Below, piece by piece: positions 49,901 to 61,000 of a stretch of 64,000 nt of DNA. The stretch spans positions 34,817,067 through 34,881,066 of the forward strand of contig CM077831.1 of assembly GCA_039720395.1 (NCBI GenBank), read 5' to 3'. The position numbers were made by a program, and so were the translations under genes. Under the pieces are notes generated by a model. It had not been told where the DNA came from, ran no database searches, and saw only the letters and a list, made by a program, of their open reading frames with translations. The first letter of the stretch is position 1; every line of letters starts with the position of its first letter. The DNA is from Liquidambar formosana (lineage: Eukaryota > Streptophyta > Magnoliopsida > Saxifragales > Altingiaceae).

Positions 49901-51568
49901 TGCCCATATATCATCGTCTCCTTATAATCCTTCAAACATGCCTTCATTGTTTGGGCCTAGACCAGCTCCGGCAGCTGGATTCGGATCAGTTCTCCAGAGC
50001 CCATCTCTTGTCCCTCGAAGTCCACAGCAATCGGCACAAGTGTTGCAGCGCCCATACATGCCTCAGGCACGTCCTTTGGGTCATACTGGCCAACCAAGAA
50101 ATCCTTCCATGCCTGCTCTACAGCCTTTATCAGCTCAACATAATATGTCAGCTCCACTTTCATTTACTGGTGCCCAATCCTCACCAATGGGGCCACCCCC
50201 AAATGCAAGGTCATTTATGCCTTCACCTCAACCTGGGTCAAAATTCCCACCAGGATTGCTACCTGACCGGCCATTGACCCCTGCTGGCAGCTCTACTGGA
50301 TGGTCTGGACCTCCTGCAGGCACTCCGACATCTCTAGGTCTGAGCAACATGGCGCAGATGGCTCCACCAATTATCTCACCACAGGGGCCTCGTCCTGTAG
50401 TTACGCAACCCATTGTTGCATCATCTACCCCACCATCAAGTAATTCAGCAGCTAATATGGTTTCGCCTGTCACCTTTCCATCCCAGCCATCTGCTCTCCA
50501 GTTATCCACAACACCTTTAAACCGTCCTATTGCAGCCCCAGTTTTCTCTTCTGTTCCACCATCTCAAGTGAGGCCTCCCCCTGCATCATCAGCTTCTTTG
50601 CTTTCGTCCCATGTACCAATGCCTGCACCTGCACGTGCACCAATCCACTCTTCTGCATTGGTTGTGCCTATGCAACCAGTCATGACAAGGGCATCTGTAC
50701 CGAATCCATCCCCAAACACTGTACTGGGATCCACACCACTTCCTTCAACAGTGGCATCGACAGTCACCATCGCTATCTCTGCAATCTGGAATTCCAAGTC
50801 CTGGTACTGGAAGTATACCAAGTTTCTCTCCCATAAAACCACCATCTATTACAGCTCCAAAACCACAACATCCAAGTTCTGGTGATTTCACTTTTCAGCC
50901 GCACCGGCCACAGAATCCAGCCCCTCAATCAGTTCCCAGGCTGAGTGGTCAGCATACAACTCATAATCCTCTTCCCCCTAACATGATGGTCCAACCTCCT
51001 TTGGCACCTCAAGCTCCATCTTTCCGGTTGTCTGTGCAAAGTTCAACTCCTCAACCCATTACACAAGTCTTCCCGAGGCCACAGATTAGCAACCAGATGG
51101 GTCAACCTCGAGCTCCTACATCTGCTGCTCCTTTTGCTGGAAACGTCACTGCCATATCATCTCTGCCTAGACTTCCGGCAATTCCTAATCCAGGTCCTGT
51201 TGCACCTTCAACAGCAGGCCTGCAAATAGGACCAAGGAACTTCAGTCCAGCTCACCAAATGCCAAATTTGGCTGGTCCTTTACCTCCGAGGCCCGGAAAT
51301 CCTGTGCAATATCAGCAAAATTACCCAGCACCACCAACTCGGCCAGAAAACCTCTTGGCTCCAAATCAGCATTTCAGCAACAGTCGAACTTTTGTGCCTG
51401 GTAAGCCAGGTTCTAGACCTTCTGGAGGACAGCAAGTTTATGATCCATTCTCACCCACATCTGTGTCTCCTGCACCGCAACAGCAGGGAGGTAATCTGGC
51501 AAAGGTGAGAAAACAGGAGAATGATCCAGGAGTATGAAGATTTGATGGCTTCAGTTGGAGTAAAATAA
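46947..51568 (+). CDS. SF1/branchpoint-bridging-like KH-domain protein, eight coding exons with two frame breaks
   Basis: This is a likely nuclear RNA-binding protein related to splicing factor 1. Exons are 46947-47270, 47792-47917, 48032-48071, 48159-48241, 48959-49036, 49128-49181, 49351-49485 and 49629-51568. Residues about 90-190 form an SF1-type helical region ([49 protein letters not shown]). A KH domain follows ([28 protein letters not shown]). The long last exon encodes a Pro/Ser/Gln-rich tail. In this sequence the frame breaks near 50760 by a net +1 base, giving a stop at 50885. It breaks again near 51529, where an extra G hides the ending [12 protein letters not shown] and stop at 51566-51568. 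As written, the product would be 699 aa with a foreign 40-residue tail. The first codon is the ATG at 46947, since the upstream GTG is not used. Confidence 0.85.
48540..48935 (+). mobile_element. 3' end of a LINE-type retrotransposon in intron 4 of the SF1-like gene
   Basis: A frame at 48650-48746 reads [19 protein letters not shown] followed by SRTFSGEE, typical of the C-terminal region after the reverse transcriptase of plant LINEs. Downstream come gctgtatatggctggtgtac and ttatattaataaaatttta, a familiar LINE 3'-end pattern, then an A/TA-rich tail. The element is 5'-truncated and in the sense orientation of the host gene. Confidence 0.6.
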
Positions 51569-53474
51569 GTATTGCGGTTGTGGGTTCGAATTAGATGGTT
51601 GATAGGGGACCCAAAAGAGAAAACAGAATTTCATAGGTTTCCAGAGTAACCTGTTTTTCTTTGAATTCTGAGATCCTAAAAATATTTTCGAAATTGTATT
51701 TCATCCCCTGATTACCGATTGTATCCCCTGCTTTTTACCTTTTCCTTTTCCCATGCTGAATGCAGAGAGATTTGAGCTTGGAGTTGTGTGAACTATACAA
51801 CCTTCAGACCCAATAGGCATAATGCTGTGGGAAAGCATAAGGATCTTATCTGTTGTTTTTCCCTAATAAGTTTATGGGAATTACTCTTCTTTGTTAGAAA
51901 TCTTTTATTATTTATTTGCAATTGTTTTGACTGGGTTTTTGTTCTATATAATTTTATGCCGTCAAGTTTTTGAGGGTTATGAAAGTGAAGCTTAAAGTAG
52001 AATGTCTTATTTTGTTTATCAGCCCCTGAACCATTGGTCTTGATGAAGACCACTGATGCGCTCGCCACTGACGCAGCAACTAGGTAATCTTCTCAGATGT
52101 CACCATGGCTGTTCCAATTCCGTTTTCTCTATGCTTAGTTTGGAATCCGAGAAGGGGAGTTTAGAAATGTATTTGAACTTCACAATTTGTAACCTTAAAA
52201 GGCACTGTACCATTTTTGAGAACTGGTTTTCCTGATGTTTCTGTTAATAAGTGGTTATTCTGCTTTGGCAGTATCTTAATTTATGTATCTATGCATTCAT
52301 TTATGTATTTATACTTATCAAGGGTAGTACTATTCATACTCTAGTCCTCGGTCCCATTCAGGGCCACCATCTACTTGCGCGATGTAACCCCCTCTAGCAC
52401 CCAAGTGAAGATTCAGGCATAAATGCTTGGCTAATGGTTGGATCCCCTGGGAGTAAGAGTTGTACCTAGCACATTCTGCCTTTTGAGGTGTTAGGTGCTG
52501 AGACCAACTCAAACGATCTGTTGGAGTTTAATTATTATTATATAATGTATGCACAAGCACGTTGTCACTTTAGCAATTGCTAACTTGTCTGCAACCTTTT
52601 CTCATGGTTAAGTCAGTCATTAAAACATCTCTTACCCTGTTGGGAATGACGGATGAAAAAAATATGACTTGCTGGACTCTTTGGCAACTTTCTTGCTTTT
52701 GCAGACCAAGAAGGAAGAAATATAAGTTGATTTGCTCTAGTTGTGTTAATAGCACACGCATAAAGTACTCTCTCGAACGCAACAAATTAAAGAAATTGCT
52801 TTCCAGTGGAAGCAAAGTATTTGCTTTGTAAAGCAAAAATTCTTACCAATACCATTACAATTATGAACACATCACCACCGCCACTGCCAACACCGTCTCC
52901 GCCAAAAAGGTTATACCATTATGCCATAAAACCGGCACCAAACACATGATACCATTGCCCACTCCATCGCCACATTACCTCTGTAATTGTTGATGTCATC
53001 AACACCATACCCCTCCATTTTAATTTTTTAATACCCACACATGCCATGTTGTTAACTCATAGTCCCTAGATAGAATGAGTAATCTATATCATGTGCAAAA
53101 GTAAAAAATTGCCCCCAAGCCATCTAATCCTTTCGGATTTTTGTGCGGCACTCAAAACAAGTGTTGAGTTCAAAGCACATCAAAGCCACGGCAAGAAAAT
53201 TGTGTCAAACTATATTCAAGCCTAAAACAGCATTTTGCCGAGAAGTCGGCACAAAAAACCAAGAAACAAGCCTTACAGTTTTCTTAACGAATTGAACTCT
53301 AGATAGTACCAAATTCAAAAGATGCTGAAGGCATCTGCCCCCTCGAAAGTCGGTAAGATTTCGTTAGAACTGTTAAAGGAGCATGAGAAACAGCAGCTTC
53401 TATTCATGATAGTAATATGTACAGGTGACAGATTTGATACATACAAAGGGGAAGCATGAGATAACAAAGATGGT
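51569..53474. other. 3' flank of the SF1-like gene and convergent intergenic region
   Basis: The proximal ~350 bases are probably 3' untranslated sequence. A block at 52340-52510 (ggtcccattcagggccacc, agcacccaagtgaagattc) has a GC content unlike its surroundings and could be repeat-derived, but I cannot name it. The two neighbouring genes converge here. Confidence 0.45.
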
Positions 53475-55994
53475 TCAAACAGAAGGACCAGACCTCAGCA
53501 CCCTCTCTAGTTTCTCAGCCTTGACATAATCCTTTTCTGTGAGAGGCCCAGCAGGAAAAGGCGTGATTTCCACAAGCAGGTGCGGAGTAGGGAGCTCATC
53601 AAACAGAGCTCTCACATTGTTACAACACACACTTTCTCCATGAGCACTCTCCCTCCTAATCTGACAACCCTACAAACAAAACAAAAACTTCTATAACAAG
53701 CAGCAAAATGACATTGTGTGGTCTTCAGATCATAAACCCTATAAATCAAGTGTGGCATATAAACCAAATGCAAATGACAAATGAACTGAGATGATACCAA
53801 GGAAAGATAGATTATGGTAATGCAAAGTTGTGCTACCTTGTGGGAAGTCACATCTCTGAAGTGATCATCATCAGATAGTAAGGATGCGATGGCCTTAAGG
53901 AGGCGCCGACCTTCAGATTTGGAAGCAATTCTGTAATTTCTCCGAAGTGTACCCTTCGTTGTAGGATGCCATTTGCTCACTAATTTCCTTTTGTCAGTTG
54001 CTTCGTTCTCTGATTAAACAAAACAAAACAAAAGTTGAATTATTCCCTCTACAAGAAACATATTGATACTAATCAAGAATTCAAAATCAGGAAAAAATAA
54101 AATAAAAAAACTGAAAAGTTCATGTTTGCAGCGCCTTGGTTTGATCCTAATAATTATAACCTACAAGCATGTGCCAAGATTCCTCAGTCAACAAACTTTC
54201 TTAATCAGAATGTTTTTTGTACAAATTCATACGGAGTATTAAAGTTCATCCACGAATCCTTCAAAGCTTTAATCAAACTCCTAAATGTTGGAAAAAGTGA
54301 AGCATGCCATTAGTTCAAAAGGTGACCTAAGCAATACGAGTTCATAACAAACTCCTAAGAAAAGATTTAACACGAGTTCATAACATGAGTCCTTTTTTTT
54401 TTTTAATCCCTCTAAGAAAAGATTTAACACGAGTTCATAACAAACTCCCAAAATGCAACCTTTATCAAACTCCAACATACTAATCAGAAGAACAAGCATG
54501 TATCAAAGCTTAACTAAAAATCTACTGATTCTGTTTTTCGGTTTTCTGGGCACTCATTTGACATGGAGAAATGCTAGAACTATTAGTGTTCCTAAAGGAA
54601 CAAGAACTTTTTATTGACACAATAGCCTAAGCATCATCAATCCCCTACAGGCATACGATCAACCATAACTTCTGATCTCCTGATCTCTGCTGGACAAATG
54701 CTTTAGACCTTGAGCAACAACTAAAAATATACAAGATACATAAAAGTTTTTCCTACAACCTTTTATTGATAAGTATAGGCAAGAAAAACATTGTCATGAC
54801 CATCCTCTTCCCTTCCATATTTTAAATATGGGAGGACTACAGTTCACATCTCCCTATTACTCTGAGCAACCACAAAAAAAGGGAAGTCCGAATATCCCTA
54901 GTTCACTCTTCCCCTTTCCTTTTTTGATAAAGTATTGTTTTGTTGGGCACAAAAAAAAGAAAAAAAAGGAAGGCCTTAGGCCAGTATACAAGAGGTATGC
55001 GCAAAAGAGGGGAACACAAAATACACCCAATTACAACCATCCCAAAGAAAGAGCATCTTAATAAGAGCATCCCCATTTCTATTCAAACCATGATCAGAAA
55101 ATCCAATTTAAATGTTGAGCTTCGCTTTAAAAAATTACCATTACAAATATAAATGACTACAGCTCTTCAATTTCCTCATTTAAAACCACTCCACTTAAAG
55201 GTTTTAACTTCCGACTCACACCAACATTCTAAGAACTTATCCATAAATTTTGCATAGTTGAAGAAATTGACTAAATCTTTGAAGAGTTGAAAATCTCAAG
55301 GGATATCATAATGACACAGTATTGAACTTCCAAAAATTTTTGAAACTCCATAACATTGCGGTCCTCACTTTTATATGGGTACTATCATAATGCCATTAAT
55401 TCTATGTTCATCAACATTTTAACTACTTTCAGAAAATAAAATCCACAAACCTGGTTTCCCTTGTAAGTTCTCAATCCACTGAGAGAACCCCAAATCATTA
55501 CCACCAGCCTCCAAATCTAAGAAAACCAGGAAAAAAAAAAAAACAATTTAATAAGTAAAAAAAAAAAAAAAACCCATTAACACATCCCTCGCACATAAAC
55601 TAAAGAACCATATTTAGCAATATTAGAAATCCTAAATAACCAATTATAGATATATATGCAGATAACCCATATTATGTAAACCTGAGACAAGAGGGTTCGC
55701 TTGAGATCCAGCTAGGCCAGCCTTCAACAGAGCATAGAAGATGCAAAGCCTTCCAGCCCACAGCACAGGAGCCTCAAGCAAAGAAGCATGAGTAGTGAAC
55801 TTGGTAGCTCTGGTATTGTGTGATCTACTCCTCAAATAAAGCAATCCTTTGAGGGTATTGATGGGTTCACTTCCAAAAGTAGGGAAGAGGGTTTTGGGCA
55901 GCAAAGTGGTAGGATTCAGATTCTTGATCTTGATATAGGTGGTGCTGTAGTGGAAAGGCGATGTCAAGGTGGTCGTCACAACAGAGAGAAGCAT
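53475..55994 (-). CDS. Conserved plant protein of unknown function, plastid-transit-like N-terminus, four exons
   Basis: The exons 55682-55994, 55451-55516, 53837-54009 and 53475-53669 join in phase to give 248 aa. The first ~45 residues (MLLSVVTTTLTSPFHYSTTY...) are rich in Ser/Thr and poor in acidic residues, like a chloroplast transit peptide. The rest is hydrophilic and dense in charged residues: GFSQWIENLQGKP, KRKLVSKWHPTTKGTLRRNY, KSEGRRLLKAIASLLSDDDH, GCQIRRESAHGES, NNVRALFDELPTPHLLVE and the end EKLERVLRSGPSV. It contains several cysteines (GCQ, CCNN) but no zinc-binding pattern I can name. I do not recognise a functional family. A longer start at 56090 is in frame but looks like leader sequence. 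Confidence 0.8.
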
Positions 55995-56349
55995 CTCTGG
56001 TTTTTTTTGCCACACTGAAAATGGTCCCAAATACAACAGAGCAATGAGAGAGGGAGAGGGGGAGCGAGGGATGGAATCGATGTTTGGCAAGGCAATGGTT
56101 CCTGGATTGCAAGGGGGGAAACGGCGTCGTTACATTTGGTGCCGTATGAATGTTTGATGATGCCAGGGCAACAATTTATTAGATACAAGGCTAAACAGGA
56201 ACAAAATGCATCCAGTGGACCATTACCATTGGCCAGAAAGATTTCCCAAAGCTGTTGTCTGGCTAGTGGTGGGTTATCTTGTGAATGGGATGTTGAGGGG
56301 TGCACCCACTTTACTTATATACTAGTTTCAAAACCTGTGCAATGCACAG

Positions 56350-56389
<40 letters not shown>

Positions 56390-56611
56390 TTATTGCCAAA
56401 TGATAGGATGAGTGATGCCATTGGATTTAAGGGTCATTGGCTAATTTCAATTTTAATAAAATATTTATTCTCTAAAATAGTAAAATGTGTTTTTTAATCT
56501 AATATGTCAATTAAGTTTAAAAGATATAAACAAAATTAATTAAATAATTAAATCAAAATAATCAATGGTGCAATGTAAAAATAAAAAATTAAAAATTTAA
56601 AATTTAAAATA
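55995..56611. other. 5' flank of the unknown gene, with (TA)n
   Basis: A CT-rich leader (coding-strand ctccctctccctctctc) lies near 56048-56070. A TA microsatellite occupies about 56355-56384. There is nothing else of note. Confidence 0.45.
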
Positions 56612-56770
56612 AAAGCGCTGTTATTAACGCCGCGTTTATTGCACGGATGTTAATAGAACCGCTTTCAATGTATTAGAAGCAGAGTAACACTGTTTTCCGG
56701 GTATTAAAAGCTGCGTTAATAACCCCGCTTTCAGTCCCATAAAAGCGGCGTTACTGAAACCGCTTTTATT
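56612..56770. repeat. Cluster of GCGGCGTTA/TAACGCCGC modules
   Basis: At least five units of the form aaagcg(g)cgttaataacgccgctttt, more or less degenerate, occur in about 160 bases: aaaagcgctgttattaacgc, gaaccgctttcaa, aagctgcgttaataacc, ccgctttcag, aaagcggcgttactgaaacc. They are related to 45560-45735 and 28083-28111. Confidence 0.55.
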
Positions 56771-57315
56771 TAAAGTTTATTTATTTATTTATTTTTTAAA
56801 GACATACAAACTTATAAGAAAAAAACCGAAAAAAAAAAAAAAGAAAAAGAAAAAAGGTATTTTGATTAGATGGAGTCTTAACCACCATATCCAGACGATT
56901 CTTCTCCCACGGTGGATAAGCATTTTTGAAGCTACAGTGGATAAGTTCATACGTAATTTTCCATGTCCCCCATACAGCATTATCCATTTTGACTATGACC
57001 TCTCACTTGGATATATACATATTATCTCCCTCCGAATTGCAAATTTCTCCTTGTGAAACACATTCCTGAAAGTGACAGAAACTCTCAAATTACATACGTA
57101 CCCATCATTAATTTCGGGAAATGTATGAACTGACTGCTTCATCTTCAAGTTCATACATTTCCCTGATGCGTAATTGATCCGACAAATATTCTCATTGTTT
57201 GGTTTCTCGTCATCTGCAAATTCTTTTCCTGAATCACATTCATTTTTTCCTTTTTCTCTTTTAACGTTCATTGGAAAATGAAAAAATCAGGCAAAGGGAT
57301 CGATCTGTACATTTA

Positions 57316-57538
57316 GGCCATGTTTGTTTAGCTGGAATGGAATGGATGGAATGGAATCTCATTCCAATTCATTCCAATTCATTCCAAATAGCATGTTTGG
57401 ATGAGGTAATTTGAATGGGAATGGAATCAAATAGTGTGTTTAAATAACCATTTCAAATCCATTTTCATTCCAGACTATTTCAAGCATGGAATCACATTCC
57501 ATTTCCATCCATTCCATTCCAGCTAAACAAACATGGCC
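57316..57538. mobile_element. Tourist/Harbinger-like MITE, TTA target site
   Basis: The 223-bp element has near-perfect inverted ends GGCCATGTTTGTTTAGCTGG and is flanked by tta at 57313-57315 and 57539-57541. It belongs to the same family as 24644-24877 and is better preserved. Confidence 0.85.
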
Positions 57539-58008
57539 TTAAGGGAAGAAAAGGCAGAACAATTAAATTGTAACAGGACTGTTTGGTTTACTAACAACTT
57601 AAGAATGGCCCACGTTTGAACGGAGGATAGGGGTCTGCATATAATTGACTGGCAAAATAATGTTTAAAGAATTCAGTATAAGGTATTCTTTTTTGTGACG
57701 GTGTCATGGGCCACAAAGTCTAAGCCTCGTCATCCTATCTTTACTACTCACACCTGTTTTAACTAGAAAGATTGTGTCAACCTCGAACCTTCAAAACCAT
57801 TGAAGGTTAGGGATCAAAAGCATCATAAATAGTTGAATAATGATTTTTTTCTTTTTCTTCCTTAAAGAAAAGAAAAGAAACCTTCATGTTTCTACTATAC
57901 AAGGAATGCCAACTTTGAACTCCAAAAACGGAAAAAAAAAACCTAGAGCTTCAAGATTTGTGGATTCCCAAGATGATCAGATGCTCAATGAAGGAAAAGC
58001 AAGCTCCT
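57539..58008. other. 3' flank of the HUB2-like gene
   Basis: The part nearest the stop codon (about 57880-58008) is GC-richer than the rest and is probably 3' untranslated. No other gene was recognised. Confidence 0.45.
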
Positions 58009-61000
58009 TCAGATCTTTACAAAGCGAACATCATTCTGCCCAAATGCAGTTCCACAACCAGGGCACTTCCGATGGCGGATCTCTAGATTTCTTTGGATGC
58101 AAGGATTGCAGAACAGATGATAGCACTTCACAATTACAACCTGCGAAATTACAAGTGAACCAAATCAATTAGTGCAACATATGAGAGAGAGAGAGAGGGA
58201 GTCATCAATCCACATGGTTTTTATTTTAACAGATACATCAGCCCACATGGTTGCCCTATCAGCCACCACGTCAATGGGGCAAGCGGATTGGGGCAAATGA
58301 GTTGGGCAATGTAGCACTGCTCATAATTAAAAGGACAGACACAAGTCTGGAGATAATTTTCTCATTCAAAGGATGTAAAGAGAAACAGATATAAGAATTA
58401 CAGAGGGGTCTCAGCTGCCATGCAAACTTACCTCCTTTGGCCGGTCAAAGCAAACACCACACTTGAGGATAGATTTGCAATCTTTGATTTCATCTTGGAG
58501 TCTCTGTATTGCAGCCTCCCCACTTTCAGAAGTCATCTCAGCAACCTTCCTATTCATTTCCATGAGCTCTTCCTCGAGCTTCTTCTTCTCACTTCTGGTT
58601 TAACATGATTTTTTCCTTAGTCAGATACGGCTATGCCTTTGGGCGATTACGGTGAACAGATACTGAGATATACAAAGGGCTACTCATCCTATACAAACAA
58701 TTCAATCACCTATACAAAACCCCTAAACCCTGCTTGGGCTCATAGCAAAAAGGTAACATATTAGTACCACAAGGGATGTGCTGCTCGCCTGCTCATACAT
58801 GACACTATTTCCTGACATGTGGGTAAGTAATCAAGAACACTACCTATGCTAGTGCAGCCCTTCTGATGGACCTTCATGACAAAAATCAGCTCAGAAGGAG
58901 CTTCACAGCCATAAATTAAGGTGATTTTTTTCCAAAATCACTCTAGGCTGCAGTGAATTTCTAGTCACTGCAAAGGTCTAACACAACATCGCCTCGATCA
59001 ATTGACTGTAACACATCTTTGGAACTATTTTAGTGCACAAGGTCCATTAGGGTGAGGGCTACCACCTGCATTAGATGGTAGCCAAGACACATGTGCCATG
59101 CAAAAATAACCTTTACCCTAAATTTTTTGTACTAAGTCTTTCAGATATGGATTTAATATGAATGAGCCGTATGATACATGAACATAAAACCAAAAGCATT
59201 GGATCTAACCATTGAACTTAAAATGCCATCAAACCAATAATTAAAAGGAAAAAGAAAAAGAAAAATGTATTACCTTTCAGTGTCCAGTTCCATTTGGATT
59301 TCATCCTTCTTCCGCTGGATTTGCTCATGTTCCTTTTCAGAAGAAGAAACAGCAGATTTCAGCCACTTTAACTCCTTTTCAGCATCTGTCAATTCCCACT
59401 TTGCCGTTTCTAGGTTCAGTGCAAGGTGTCTGTCCTCTTCAGTAAATTTTACAGCCTCTGTCAGACAAACCTTCATCTGCAAGGTTCAATTTCTTGTTCA
59501 AAAAGTCTTACGAGTGGCAAGTTTTCTGTAGTATATGTAGAAACCTTACCTGCTCTTCACTGCGGGCAATTCTCATTTTTACAGATTCTAGTGATGTGCT
59601 AAGTTGCTGAAGTTGTTTTGCTAAAGCTTGCTTCTCAGAGAGTAGAAAGCTCTGTGCCTGCTTTGTCTTCACACTCTCAGAAACCAGCTGCAGAAAAATT
59701 CTATAGCATGATCAGTAACAACTAACCCAAGCACCCATGATCCAACTGCATCACTGAATTCGATTAACAATGAAACGAAAAAGAAAGAATGCAAATCCTA
59801 AGGGATCAAGCAATCAAGGAATAAAACTAAAAGACAGACCTTGATATTGTAGTCATCCCTCTCGGTCACCTGCTGCAACAGATGTTGGTTCTGGGTCTGC
59901 ATATCTTCATATGCTTGACCAATGGTCTGCAAGAACAAAAGAAATTAATCATCGGAATTTTTTTTATATTTTTAAATTACAAAAGGATTGTGAGATGGAA
60001 ATGGTGGCAATTGTCAAGAACAAAAACTGCAGCACCTCAAATAATTTACGATTAAAAAAAAAAAAACTCATTAGGACACCTCAATTTCAGAAATATAGGC
60101 CTCTGCCTCCCCATCTTTAATTCTAATGGCCTCTGTAAGCTCCAAAACATCCCTGCAAATAAATTGATAGCATAGCATCATCAAGTACTCAAAAACAAAA
60201 AATCCTTTCAACTAATTTTTATAAAAGAAAAAAAAAACCAAAGAAAGAAGCAACCATGTATATTACAAGAAGAAACATAATATATATCTTGTTTATATGA
60301 CAGCATATGTTCTGTGAATTGTGATTGACTCAACCTTCAAAAGTCCCAAAAGGAACAAAACACATTAATAAGCTATAAACAATATCACAGAACTTCACTT
60401 GCAGCCCAAATAAATACACTTATGTATTCCGCCATATTGTATCCATTGTTAGTGATCTTGAAGAGGGATGTCACCACTGTTGTTGAATAAACTTGTTTAT
60501 TTCTGAGCAGTTTGAAAGATGGTGACATTGTAGACACAAGTAAATTTCAAATAACAGTTACTGTATGATCAAGTAGTACAGAAAAACAAACACAACCCTC
60601 CGCAACCCCCCCCCCCCCCCCCCAAAAAAAAAAAAAAAAAAAAGGAAGAAACCAACCAAACAACAAACAAAGAAGTCTTGGCAGATAATAAGAAGAAGAA
60701 GAAGCACAAGAAAGAGATCAACACAGAAATTTCATACAGTATAATCACGATAAGAAGAAGAAGAAGAAGATTACAACAGCCACATTGATAATCATAACAC
60801 AGAATCTGTCAATGTTCATATCTGAATTTTTTTTCCCTGTCAGCTAATATATTCCTATTGCAACACCAAAAACATCCAAATCTACGAACAATTTTGAGGG
60901 AAAAGTGAAACATATATCAAACCTCTCAGAAGCATCCAGTTTGGCCCTCAAATCAGCTATTTCAGCTTCAGCAGCAGAAAGCCTTTGCTGGCAAGCAGCC

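Noticed and set aside
49852..50509. Additional frames overlapping the SF1-like tail
   Set aside because: These are out-of-frame readings of proline-rich coding DNA, which stays open in several frames.
51583..51600. gggttcgaatt resembling a tRNA T-loop
   Set aside because: No acceptor stem, D-arm or anticodon arm can be formed around it, and it lies in the SF1-like 3' region.
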